In this document: positions 24,050-31,812 of the stretch, piece after piece
How positions within the stretch are numbered: position 1 is the first letter of the stretch
Layout: every line of letters begins with the position of its first letter
NCBI GenBank assembly: GCA_946479905.1
Contig: CAMLIA010000016.1
Location: 1-39,189, forward strand
Source: an uncultured Frankiales bacterium
GTDB taxonomy: Bacteria > Actinomycetota > Actinomycetes > Mycobacteriales > SCTD01
Direction: 5' to 3'
Length of the DNA: 39,189 nucleotides
The notes under the pieces: model-generated
The model's input: the letters and a program-made list of their open reading frames with translations, nothing else
What the model was told of the DNA's origin: nothing
Databases searched by the model: none
Translations under genes and position numbers: made by a program

Positions 24050-25252
24050 CTTGCCGAGAAGCCCCTGCAGACGGGCGAGCTTGAGCCCGAGGTGCAGGTC
24101 GAGCCGGGCCGCGCCGCTGTTGAGCGACAGGCCGGTGATCTCCTCGATCCGTCCCAGCCGGTAGTAGAGGCTCGTGCGGTGCACCTGCAGGCGCGCGACC
24201 GTGGCGCGCGAGTCGCACCCCTCGTCGAGCCACGTCTCGAGCGTCTCGACGAGCGGGCCCTCGCTGTCGGCGTCCATGAGGGCCCGCAGGCCGAGCGGGA
24301 TGGCGTCGGTCGGCAGGTCGTCGAGCGGCAGCTTGATGAGCAGCCGGTAGACGCCGAGCTCGTCCCAGGCGGTGATCGGCCCGAAGCCGGGGACCTTGCC
24401 GGCGACGTCGAGGGCCTCGCGCGCCCGTCGGTCGCTCGTCGCGGCGTCCTCGAGACCGCGGTGCACCTGGCCGATGCCGACCCGTACCTCGACGGTGTCG
24501 TCCAGGGTCTTCAGCAGGTCGTCACGAAGGGCCTCGGCGATGCCGTGGAGGTCCTGGGCGGTCGGCGCGCGACGGCCGGCCACGAGCAGCACGCCCCGGC
24601 CGCCGGCGCGCGACAGGGCCAGGCTGGTCAACGGGTTCGCCCGCCGACCCGCTCGCCGCAGCGCCGCGTCGAGCGCCGTGCGGACGTCGTCGCCGTTGTC
24701 GGTCTCGACCTGCACCACCAGCACGCAGAGGTGCGCCGCGGACGGCAGCATCTCCTCCTCCACGAGCAGCGCAGCGGCCGCTGACCGCACCGTCAGGTCG
24801 TCGGAGAGGACGTCCCGCAGCAGGTCGCGCTCGCGGGTGTCGCGCAGGTCGTCGAGCAGTCGCTCGCGGTAGAGCACCTGACCCGCAGCGGCAGCCGTCT
24901 CGACGGCGTCGGCGAGCTGCTCGTCGGTGAGCGACTCGTCGTCGTCGATGATCCAGAGGAACCCGAACAGCAGTCCCTGGCAGCGCACCGGCACGCAGAC
25001 GCGGGTCAGGAACTCCAGCTCTGCGACCCCCCGCACCCGGACCGGCTCCTCGGCGCTGGAGATGCCCTGGGCGAAGGCGTGCTCGACGACCTCGTCGGGT
25101 GCCCGCATCCGCATGACGCTCGCCACCCGGTGCCGGTCGACGTGCTCGTCGTGCGCGGTGTGCGTGATGAGGTTCATCTGCGGGTCGTCGATGGCGATCG
25201 CGCGGTTGATGCGCGCGGCCAGGCCGGTCGCGATCCGTTGCAGGTCATCCAT
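24047..25252 (-). CDS. PucR/CdaR-family transcriptional regulator (PucR1)
   Basis: This is a 401-residue activator-type regulator. The N-half resembles a GAF-like sensory domain (FLTRVCVPVRCQGLLFGFLWIIDD), the middle a degenerate GGDEF-like region (VRVGIGQVHRGLEDAATSDRRAREALD), and the C-terminus an HTH_30 domain at about 351-375 (TVARLQVHRTSLYYRLGRIEEITGL). PucR-family proteins control purine, amino-acid and amine catabolism in response to metabolites. It is the fourth gene of the S9 peptidase-cupin-lipoprotein-pucR unit, and its ATG 25252 overlaps the lipoprotein stop by 8 bp. Because the first gene of that unit carries the shared TGACGAAC element, autoregulation is a reasonable inference. 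Confidence 0.9.
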   Translation of the reverse strand: MDDLQRIATGLAARINRAIAIDDPQMNLITHTAHDEHVDRHRVASVMRMRAPDEVVEHAFAQGISSAEEPVRVRGVAELEFLTRVCVPVRCQGLLFGFLWIIDDDESLTDEQLADAVETAAAAGQVLYRERLLDDLRDTRERDLLRDVLSDDLTVRSAAAALLVEEEMLPSAAHLCVLVVQVETDNGDDVRTALDAALRRAGRRANPLTSLALSRAGGRGVLLVAGRRAPTAQDLHGIAEALRDDLLKTLDDTVEVRVGIGQVHRGLEDAATSDRRAREALDVAGKVPGFGPITAWDELGVYRLLIKLPLDDLPTDAIPLGLRALMDADSEGPLVETLETWLDEGCDSRATVARLQVHRTSLYYRLGRIEEITGLSLNSGAARLDLHLGLKLARLQGLLGK

Positions 25253-25538
25253 GTGCGCCTCCGGACGTCGAGCCGAAGGTACGCAGATCGCAGGCGCCGA
25301 GGGAACGGATCGCCCATCCCAGCAGGAACAGCAGCAGCGGCACGGCCCACACCGTCCCGTAGCGGCCGCCCTCGATCGTGAACGACGCGATGCGGAACGG
25401 CACGGTGACGGTGGCGCCGTCCTTCGGCCCGGTCAGCGACAGCCGGGTGTCCCGCACCAGGTCGATGCCGCTGAAGGCGCACCCGGAGACGGCCAGCAGC
25501 GCGGCTGCGGCCGTCCCGAGGCGCGCCGACGACGTCAC
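25245..25538 (-). CDS. Small lipoprotein with C-terminal membrane helix
   Basis: This is a 97-residue protein from GTG 25538, whose first codon overlaps the cupin stop as GTGA. The N-terminus MTSSARLGTAAAALLAVSGC has a lipobox (AVSG-C). A short beta-type region (LSLTGPKDGATVTVPFRIASF) follows, then a hydrophobic helix (VWAVPLLLFLLGWAI) and a Gly/Ser tail. It would be tethered outside the membrane at its N-terminus and span the membrane once. No family recognised. It is embedded by overlaps at both ends in the peptidase-cupin-pucR operon, so it probably shares their role or serves in sensing. Confidence 0.7.
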   Translation of the reverse strand: MTSSARLGTAAAALLAVSGCAFSGIDLVRDTRLSLTGPKDGATVTVPFRIASFTIEGGRYGTVWAVPLLLFLLGWAIRSLGACDLRTFGSTSGGAHG

Positions 25539-25891
25539 GGGCGGTAGACGGTGAAGACCTTGCGCAGCGTCTCGTGGACGGTCCACGTGCCGGTCCAGCC
25601 GAGCGGGAAGACCGCGGAGCTACCGGCGGTCAGCTCGACCTCGTCGGCGCCGTCCTGCTGCACGGTCATGCGACCGGACAGCACGTGGATGAACTCCCCG
25701 CGCTCGAGGAACTCCCAGCGGGAGGCGCCCGGCTCGCACTCCCAGGTGCCGCAGAGGATCTTGCCGTCCTCGCTGGTGAAGGGCACCAGCGAGCGGGTCA
25801 TGATGTCGCCCGTCAGCGGCTCGGCCGACGGCGGCCCGAGGGGCTTGTCCTCGAGGTCGGTGCGCTCGGCGGCGCGGAAGGCGATCGTCAT
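25535..25891 (-). CDS. Cupin-domain protein (Cupin_3 / DUF861 type)
   Basis: This is a 118-residue single-domain cupin. The core motifs are WECEPGASRWEFLERGEFIHVLSGRMTV (first histidine-type motif in degenerate form) and TAGSSAVFPLGWTGTWTVHETLRKVFTVY. The EFLERGEFIHVLSG wording is typical of the DUF861 group, which often sits beside DAO-type oxidoreductases and amine catabolic genes. The catalytic role is unknown; small-molecule binding is equally possible. Start ATG 25891 overlaps the S9 peptidase stop as ATGA, and its stop overlaps the lipoprotein start as GTGA. Confidence 0.85.
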   Translation of the reverse strand: MTIAFRAAERTDLEDKPLGPPSAEPLTGDIMTRSLVPFTSEDGKILCGTWECEPGASRWEFLERGEFIHVLSGRMTVQQDGADEVELTAGSSAVFPLGWTGTWTVHETLRKVFTVYRP

Positions 25892-27840
25892 GCGGTGGCT
25901 CCCATGTGCTTGTCGAAGAAGGTGAGGACGCGTGTGCAGTAGTCGGTGACGGCAGGGAAGGCGCGGGCGCCGTGCCCCTCCTGCGGGTAGATGACCAGCG
26001 TCGACTCGACGCCGTGCTCCAGCAGCGCCTGGTGGAACTCCTGGGCCTGGGTGGGTGGGGTGCAGCGGTCGAGCGCCCCTGCGACGTTGAGGCAGGGGGT
26101 ACGCACCTTGCTCGCGTGCGCGACCGGGCTGCGGGAGTGGAACTTGTCGCCCGGCACCTCCGGGTCGCCGTCGAGGAAGAGCGCGTCGAAGTAGGGGATG
26201 TTGCTCGTGAAGTGCTGGCTGTACCAGTTGGTCACCGGCGAGGTCGGCACCGCGGCCGCCCAGCGCTGGTCCTGGGTGACGAGCCAGGCCGACATGAAGC
26301 CGCCGTAGGAGCCGCCCATCAGGCCCACCCGGGCAGGGTCGACGATGCCGCGCTCGACGAGGGCGTCGACGCCGGACGTGAAGTCCCAGGTGTCGTCGCC
26401 GCCCATCTCGCCGAACACCTTGCGGGCGAACTCCTGCCCACGGCCGGCGCTGCCGCGCGGGTTGGGGTTGAGCACGGCGTACCCCTGGGCCACGAGGATC
26501 GGGGTCCAGGCGTAGAACAGCGACCACTGGTTGCGGAACGCCCAGACCGGGCCGCCGTGGATGTTCACCACGAGCGGGAACGGGCCCTCGCCCTCGGGGG
26601 TGCAGAGGATGCCCTCGATGCGCAGCCCGTCCGGCGCCGACCAGGCCACCGCCTCCGCCGTCCCGGCGACCGAGAGCAGGTAGTCGGTGCCGGCGTGCCG
26701 GTTGTCGAGCCGCACCTCGCGCTCGTCGCCGAGGACGACCACCTGCTGCGGCTGGGAGTAGCCCTCCTCGACGAGGACGACCCGGCCGTCCGCGGTCCAG
26801 GCAGCCTCCGGGTAGCGGGCCCCGCAGCTGGTGTCGGTGCTCGACCACAGCTCGGTCGTCTTGCCGGTGCGGACGTCGTGCACGGCGGCGACGGTCTCCA
26901 GACCGCGGATGCCGAGCAGCCCGACCCGGTCGTCGTCGATCCACTGGGTCGCGGTCACGTCGACGCCGGCGGTGTCGACGGTCTCGAGGGCGCCCGCGGT
27001 GCCCACCAGCAGGTCACCGGCGACGACCCACCGGTCGCTGCAGACGGCCTCGACGACGGCGAGCCGGGTCCCCGACGGCGACCCGGACGGCCAGCCCAGC
27101 TGCACCTCGGGGCGGTAGAGCTCAGCCACCGTCCCGTCGAGGTCGATGCGGTTGAGGGTGGCGGTGTACCAGGCGCCCTCGCCGGGCTGCGGGCTCGTGA
27201 CCGCGAGCACCGCGTCGGCGCCGAGCCAGCCGGCCTCCCAGGTGTTGAGCCCCTCGGGGGACAGCCGCGTCGTGGTCCCCGCGGCGAGGTCGTGCACCCA
27301 CAGGGAGCGCCAGGACTCCTCGTTCGCGCCGGTGTCGACGTGGGGGTGCCACTCGGGCAGGTCCTCGGCAGGCTTGTAGGTGGTGCCGCTCCCCTGGCCA
27401 CCGGCGAGGTCGGCCCCGAGGCCGGCGACGCCGAGCAGCACGCGTGCGCCGTCCGGCGACCAGGCGCAGTACTCCACGGTGCCGGGCACCGAGGTGGTGG
27501 TCTGCTCGTCGCCCTCGACCACCACGAGCTGGAAGCGGCCGGGCTCCTGCGCGTCGGACAGCACGGCGATCCGCCGGCCGTCCGGGGAGATCCGCGGCTG
27601 GCGGGCCGTCCCGTCCAGCACGCGCCGCAGCTCGCCGTCCTCGACGACGAAGCAGCCCTGCCGAGGCAGTCCCGCCAGCTCGTCGTAGACCAGGCCCGTC
27701 ACGGCGATCCGGGTGCCGTCCCCCGACACCGAGGGTTCGAGCAGCCGGTGCGGACGCCCGAAGGCGGGCTCGTGCAGGCGACGGAAGTGGTCCTCGACGC
27801 GCTCCCAGGTGGCGCTTCCCCGGAGGTCCTGTGCAGTCAT
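25888..27840 (-). CDS. S9 family peptidase, acylaminoacyl-peptidase/S9C-like
   Basis: This is a 650-residue cytoplasmic serine peptidase (no signal peptide). An N-terminal seven-bladed propeller (about 20-390, blades such as RQPRISPDGRRIAVLSD and VEYCAWSPDGARVLLG) gates a C-terminal alpha/beta-hydrolase domain. The latter begins LVVNIHGGPVWAFRNQW, with nucleophile GGSYGG Ser511, Asp591 in ALDRCTPP and His623 in EGHGA. Such enzymes cleave short peptides or N-acylated amino acids. Start ATG 27840 lies 6 nt after TACCGT, suggesting leaderless mRNA. It is the first gene of a four-gene unit (peptidase, cupin, lipoprotein, PucR regulator), all stop/start overlapped. Confidence 0.92.
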   Translation of the reverse strand: MTAQDLRGSATWERVEDHFRRLHEPAFGRPHRLLEPSVSGDGTRIAVTGLVYDELAGLPRQGCFVVEDGELRRVLDGTARQPRISPDGRRIAVLSDAQEPGRFQLVVVEGDEQTTTSVPGTVEYCAWSPDGARVLLGVAGLGADLAGGQGSGTTYKPAEDLPEWHPHVDTGANEESWRSLWVHDLAAGTTTRLSPEGLNTWEAGWLGADAVLAVTSPQPGEGAWYTATLNRIDLDGTVAELYRPEVQLGWPSGSPSGTRLAVVEAVCSDRWVVAGDLLVGTAGALETVDTAGVDVTATQWIDDDRVGLLGIRGLETVAAVHDVRTGKTTELWSSTDTSCGARYPEAAWTADGRVVLVEEGYSQPQQVVVLGDEREVRLDNRHAGTDYLLSVAGTAEAVAWSAPDGLRIEGILCTPEGEGPFPLVVNIHGGPVWAFRNQWSLFYAWTPILVAQGYAVLNPNPRGSAGRGQEFARKVFGEMGGDDTWDFTSGVDALVERGIVDPARVGLMGGSYGGFMSAWLVTQDQRWAAAVPTSPVTNWYSQHFTSNIPYFDALFLDGDPEVPGDKFHSRSPVAHASKVRTPCLNVAGALDRCTPPTQAQEFHQALLEHGVESTLVIYPQEGHGARAFPAVTDYCTRVLTFFDKHMGATA

Positions 27841-27846
27841 GGGCGG

Positions 27847-27852
27847 ACGGTA
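27847..27852 (-). promoter_or_regulatory. -10 element of the S9C peptidase operon
   Basis: On the minus strand TACCGT ends exactly 6 nt before the ATG, implying initiation of transcription at or next to the start codon. The same hexamer, 7 nt before the ATG, precedes the amidohydrolase gene at 33038. A hairpin-forming GTGGC-GTGT-GCCAC (27854-27867) lies in the -10/-35 spacer. Confidence 0.5.
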
Positions 27853-27877
27853 GGTGGCGTGTGCCACACCCGTCTGC

Positions 27878-27914
27878 CTACTGCGGGAGGAATGCGCGCC
27901 CACCGGGTTCGTCA
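27878..27914 (-). promoter_or_regulatory. Copy 2 of the TGACGAAC-N24-GTAG element (S9C peptidase operon)
   Basis: On the minus strand TGACGAACC (27914-27906) is followed after exactly 24 nt by GTAG (27881-27878), 41 nt before the peptidase ATG. Relative to the TACCGT -10, the GTAG half sits just upstream of where a -35 would be, the position of a class II activator site. Confidence 0.7.
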
Positions 27915-27973
27915 GACGTCGAGCCGCTCGACAGGTGACGCAACGGGAGCGCTCCGGATGCTCTCCCGGACGG

Positions 27974-28002
27974 ATGACCTCGGCCACCCCGCTCCCTAGG
28001 TT
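27974..28002 (+). promoter_or_regulatory. Leaderless promoter of the DUF885 gene
   Basis: ATGACC (27974-27979, 4 of 6 bases of TTGACA) and TAGGTT (27997-28002) are separated by 17 bp. The -10 ends 6 nt before the ATG at 28009, so transcription should begin at the start codon. The GGGAGG touching the ATG is too close to serve as a normal ribosome binding site. Confidence 0.55.
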
Positions 28003-28008
28003 GGGAGG

Positions 28009-29718
28009 ATGAGCACCTCTGGCCCCAATCCTGTCGGGCTCGCGCTTGCCGTCGTCGAAGACGCCTGGGAGGAGGTCCGGCGCTCGCCCTACATCGCCCG
28101 GGACCTCGGGATCCCCGTCGACCGGCTGCCCGAGGTCAGCGAGGAGGAGGCCTTCGCCTCGGGCGCCCGGGCCCAGCGCGTCCTGGACAGGATCGCCACG
28201 CTCGACACCACGCAGCTGCCGCACGAGCTGGCGCTGACCGTCGAGGTCGCACGCAACCAGATGGAGACCCGGGCGCGCGCGGGCGAGTGGTACTGGCTGG
28301 TCTTCGACCCGCTCGGGGTCGGCTTCTACGCCATGTACGCCCCCACCGCCTACGGCGGCGGCTTCCTGCTCGGCCAGCTCGCCAGCCTGTTCGCCGGGCA
28401 CGCGTTCGACCAGCCAGGTGACCTCGACCGCTACCTGGGGCTCGTGGCGGACTTCGGCCGGCTGGTGCGCCAGCTCGACGCCCGGACCCGGGGCCAGGCC
28501 GAGCGCGGCATCCACCTGCCCCGCACGCAGCTGGCGCAGGCGGTCTCCCTCATGACCGGCCTGCGCGCCACCGCCGCGGCCACCCTGGTCCCGTCCGACG
28601 CCCGGCTCGCCGACGCGGCGGCACGCGCCCTCGTCGAGGCGCGCGTTGCGGACGCGGTGCTCCCGGCGTACGACGAGACGATCGCCTGGCTGTCCCACCC
28701 GGAGCGGGAGGCTGCCGCGGGCGACGCCGTCGGGCTGGCGAGCCTGCCGGGCGGCGCGGAGGTCTACGCGGACCTCGTGCGGCTGCACACCACGCTCGAC
28801 CTCACGCCGGAGGAGGTCCACCAGCGAGGGCTGGCCCGGGTCGCCGAGATCCGCGCCGAGATGCAGGCCATCCTCGACGAGGTGGGCGCCACGCACCCGG
28901 CGCAGGAGCACATGGCCGTCCTCGCGCAGGACCCCGCCTGGCGAGCGGACGGCGCCGAGGCGATCACCGCCGTCTTCCAGCGGTACGTCGACCGGCTCAA
29001 GCCGCACGTGGACACCGCCTTCCGGTTCACGCCGAAGGCCGACTACGGGGTGGCGCCGCTGCCCGAGGCGCTCGCGTCCTCGATGACGTTCGGCTACTAC
29101 GACGTGCCCTCACCCTCGGAGCCCAGGGGCCGGTACCTGTTCAACGCCGGCAACCTCTCGCAGCAGTCGCTGGCGAACGTGGCCCCGCTGACCTACCACG
29201 AGCTCGTGCCCGGGCACCACTTCCACATGGCGTCGCAGCGCGAGAACGAGGGCCTGCACCCGCTGCGCCGCAACAGCTTCGTGAACGCCTTCAACGAGGG
29301 CTGGGCGGAGTACGCGGCGCACCTCGCGGGCGAGCTCGGGATGTACGAGCTGCCCGAGGAGCGCTTCGGGAAGCTGGTGATGGAGGCGTTCCTCACCACC
29401 CGCCTCGTCGTCGACACCGGCATGAACGCGCTCGGCTGGTCGCTCGAGCAGGCCCGCGACTACATGCGGGAGAACGCGTTCGTCTCGGAGTCCGAGATCC
29501 TCACGGAATCGGTGCGGTACTCATGCGACATCCCGGCGCAGGCGCTCGGCTACAAGATCGGTGACCTGTTCCTGCAGGACCTCCGGGCCGAGATGCAGAA
29601 GGCGCTCGGGGACCGCTTCGACCTGCGCGACTTCCACGACGCCGTGCTGCGGCCGGGCGCCTTGCCGCTGCGGCTCGTCGAGGCCAACGTCGCCCGCGCC
29701 ACGGCGGCGCTCAGCTGA
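28009..29718 (+). CDS. DUF885 family protein, putative metallopeptidase
   Basis: This is a 569-residue cytoplasmic protein of the DUF885 family, predicted zinc-dependent carboxypeptidase/dipeptidase-like enzymes. The active-site segment is YHELVPGHHFHM with HELVPGHH at 397-404, an expanded HExxH form, followed by FNEGWAEYAAHLAGELGMYE with EGWAEY at 430-435 (third ligand). The N-half is helical. The C-terminus SCDIPAQALGYKIGDLFLQDLR is typical of the family. It is the only plus-strand gene inside an island of minus-strand peptidase genes, divergent from the S9C peptidase and convergent with the prolyl oligopeptidase. The substrate is unknown. Confidence 0.9.
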   Translation: MSTSGPNPVGLALAVVEDAWEEVRRSPYIARDLGIPVDRLPEVSEEEAFASGARAQRVLDRIATLDTTQLPHELALTVEVARNQMETRARAGEWYWLVFDPLGVGFYAMYAPTAYGGGFLLGQLASLFAGHAFDQPGDLDRYLGLVADFGRLVRQLDARTRGQAERGIHLPRTQLAQAVSLMTGLRATAAATLVPSDARLADAAARALVEARVADAVLPAYDETIAWLSHPEREAAAGDAVGLASLPGGAEVYADLVRLHTTLDLTPEEVHQRGLARVAEIRAEMQAILDEVGATHPAQEHMAVLAQDPAWRADGAEAITAVFQRYVDRLKPHVDTAFRFTPKADYGVAPLPEALASSMTFGYYDVPSPSEPRGRYLFNAGNLSQQSLANVAPLTYHELVPGHHFHMASQRENEGLHPLRRNSFVNAFNEGWAEYAAHLAGELGMYELPEERFGKLVMEAFLTTRLVVDTGMNALGWSLEQARDYMRENAFVSESEILTESVRYSCDIPAQALGYKIGDLFLQDLRAEMQKALGDRFDLRDFHDAVLRPGALPLRLVEANVARATAALS

Positions 29719-29767
29719 TCTTTGCCCGGTCGGCACGCCGCGTCTCGGCGGCGGCCGGGCAAAGATC
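29717..29767. terminator. Strong bidirectional hairpin terminator
   Basis: GATCTTTGCCCGG (29717-29729) and CCGGGCAAAGATC (29755-29767) are perfect 13-bp inverted repeats. The 25-nt loop contains a second small hairpin (CGCCG 29736-29740, CGGCG 29746-29750). The left arm overlaps the stop codon of the DUF885 gene and the element ends 27 bp from the stop of the convergent gene. The AT-rich base flanks are symmetric, so it can act in both directions. Confidence 0.75.
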
Positions 29768-29793
29768 GCGTGGGGCACCCCTGCTGAGCGGGG

Positions 29794-31812
29794 TCAGACC
29801 TCGAGACCGAGGTGCTGGCAGACGAAGGCGAGCCACTCGCTGTTCTGCTCCAGCGCGACGCTCTTCTCGGTCGCCCAGCCGTGCCCGACGTTCTCCCAGA
29901 CCCGCAGCAGCACGGGCGCGTCGCCCTGCTGAGCGGCCTGCAGCCGGGCGGCGAGCTTGCGCGCGTGCCACGGCGAGCAGCGGGGGTCGGTGTCGCCGGC
30001 GTCGATGAAGATCGGCGGGTAAGCCCGGTCGGTGACGAGGTGGTACGGCGAGAACGTGAGCAGCCGGCGTACGTCGTCGGGGTCGTCGACGTCGGCGAAC
30101 TCGACGGAGATGGCGAACCGCCCGTAGTTCTCGCGGCAGGCGCCGATCAGGTCGAAGATCGGAACCCGAGGGACGACGGCGTCCCACAGCTCGGGTCGCT
30201 GGGTGACGGCGACGCCGGACATCAGCCCGCCGTTCGAGCCGCCCGTGACGGCGAGCGTCGTCGCGGTGCCGGAGGAGCGCAGGTCCTCGGCAACGGCGTA
30301 CAGGTCCTCGTAGCCGCGCTGCTTGTTGCCCATCCGGCCGCCCTCCCACCAGTCGCGGCCGAGCTCGCCACCGCCGCGGAGGTGGGCGTGCACGAAGATC
30401 CCGCCGGCGGCGACGAACGCCGCCATCGGGCCGGGGAACTGCGGCACCCACGGCGCGTTGAAGCCGCCGTAGGCGTAGAGCAGCGCGGGGCCGCCGGTCA
30501 CGTCGCCGGGGCGGAGCACGTGGTACGGCACGCGGGTGCCGTCGGCGCTGGTCGCCCAGCGGTCCTCGACCACGGCACCGGCCAGCGTCACCGCCGGCGG
30601 GTCGAGCTCGACGACGGGGTCCGTGCCGGGCACGTGCTGGTAGACGCCCCAGGAGGCGGTCAGTGACGAGAAGGCGAACAAGAAGCTGTCGCGGTCCCCC
30701 CGCGGTACGAGGTTCTGGTACTGGAACGGCTGCTCGGCGACGGTGCCGTTACCCGGCAGGCGCACCTCCTGCACCAGGTCGCCGTCGGCGGTGACGACGC
30801 GCACCCGGCTGTAGGTGTCGACGAACGCGTGCAGGTACAGCACATCGCCGACGGGGGTGACGGTCCGCAGCACCGCCTCGCTCTCGGGCACCAGGGTGGT
30901 CCAGCGGCTCGGGTCGGTTGCGTCGAGGTCGATCGCGACGAGCCGCCCCCTGGGCGCGTCCAGGTCGGTGATGGCGACGTAGCGGTTCCCGATCAGGTGG
31001 CCCTGCACGACGGCGTCCACGTCCGGGAGGAACGGGCGCCAGTGCAGCGCCGCAGGGTCGGTGAGGTCGGCCACCGCCACCGGGCGAGGCGAGGTCAGGC
31101 CCTGCACCGCGACGACGCGCTTGCCGTCCCAGGACGGCTGCAGCATGCGGTAGTCGCCGTCGTCGAGCCACGGCACGGCCACCTTCGTGGTGGCGGCGGA
31201 CGCGACGTCGAAGAGGACGACCCGCTGGGCGAGGTCGATCGCGGCACCCTCGATGACGGTCGCGAAGAACCCGCTGCTGTCGGGCAGCCAGGCGACGCCG
31301 CCGCTCCAGCCGTCCATCAGCCGGACGTCGGGAGCCGGCTGCTCGGCACCGGACTCGACGTCGAGGATCCGGATGGTGTTCTGCTCGCTGCCGTCGTCGC
31401 ACAGCCCGACGGCCAGCAGCCGGCCGTCAGGGGACGGCGAGAACCAGGAGAGGTACGGCGAGGGCTGCTGCTCCGCAGGGTCGTGGAGCACGCGCCCCTC
31501 GCCGTACGGCGTCTCGGAGACGAGCACGCTCGCCTGGGTGGCCCCCGGCGCGATCGTCGAGCGGAACCACAGCCCGGCCGCCTTGCGCGGCACGGCGCCG
31601 AAGCGGGCCGCGGAGTGCTCCTCGACCAGGTCGCGGAGCCGGGCGAAGCCCGACCACTCCCGCACGTGGGCAGAGGCGAGCTCGTTCTGCTGCTTCTGCC
31701 AGAGCCGCACCTCCTCCGACGTGCCGTCCTCGAGCCAGCGGTAGGGGTCCGGGGCGCGGACGCCGGCGAGCTCGTCCGGGACGTCCTGGACGCGGGTCTC
31801 GGGGTAGGTCAA
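29794..31812 (-). CDS. Prolyl oligopeptidase (S9A family)
   Basis: This is a 672-residue serine peptidase that cuts short peptides after proline. It begins TYPETRVQDVPDELAGVRAPDPYRWLED, the family's N-terminal signature. A seven-bladed propeller and the catalytic domain follow: ALLYAYGGFNAPWVPQF, HLRGGGELGRDWWEGGR, nucleophile GGSNGG Ser526, Asp in DAGDTDPRCSP, and His in ENVGHGW. No signal peptide, so probably cytoplasmic. The start is an unusual TTG at 31812, overlapping the amidohydrolase stop as TTGA; no ATG or GTG precedes the conserved N-terminus in frame, so TTG is well supported. It is co-transcribed with the amidohydrolase. Confidence 0.93.
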   Translation of the reverse strand: MTYPETRVQDVPDELAGVRAPDPYRWLEDGTSEEVRLWQKQQNELASAHVREWSGFARLRDLVEEHSAARFGAVPRKAAGLWFRSTIAPGATQASVLVSETPYGEGRVLHDPAEQQPSPYLSWFSPSPDGRLLAVGLCDDGSEQNTIRILDVESGAEQPAPDVRLMDGWSGGVAWLPDSSGFFATVIEGAAIDLAQRVVLFDVASAATTKVAVPWLDDGDYRMLQPSWDGKRVVAVQGLTSPRPVAVADLTDPAALHWRPFLPDVDAVVQGHLIGNRYVAITDLDAPRGRLVAIDLDATDPSRWTTLVPESEAVLRTVTPVGDVLYLHAFVDTYSRVRVVTADGDLVQEVRLPGNGTVAEQPFQYQNLVPRGDRDSFLFAFSSLTASWGVYQHVPGTDPVVELDPPAVTLAGAVVEDRWATSADGTRVPYHVLRPGDVTGGPALLYAYGGFNAPWVPQFPGPMAAFVAAGGIFVHAHLRGGGELGRDWWEGGRMGNKQRGYEDLYAVAEDLRSSGTATTLAVTGGSNGGLMSGVAVTQRPELWDAVVPRVPIFDLIGACRENYGRFAISVEFADVDDPDDVRRLLTFSPYHLVTDRAYPPIFIDAGDTDPRCSPWHARKLAARLQAAQQGDAPVLLRVWENVGHGWATEKSVALEQNSEWLAFVCQHLGLEV

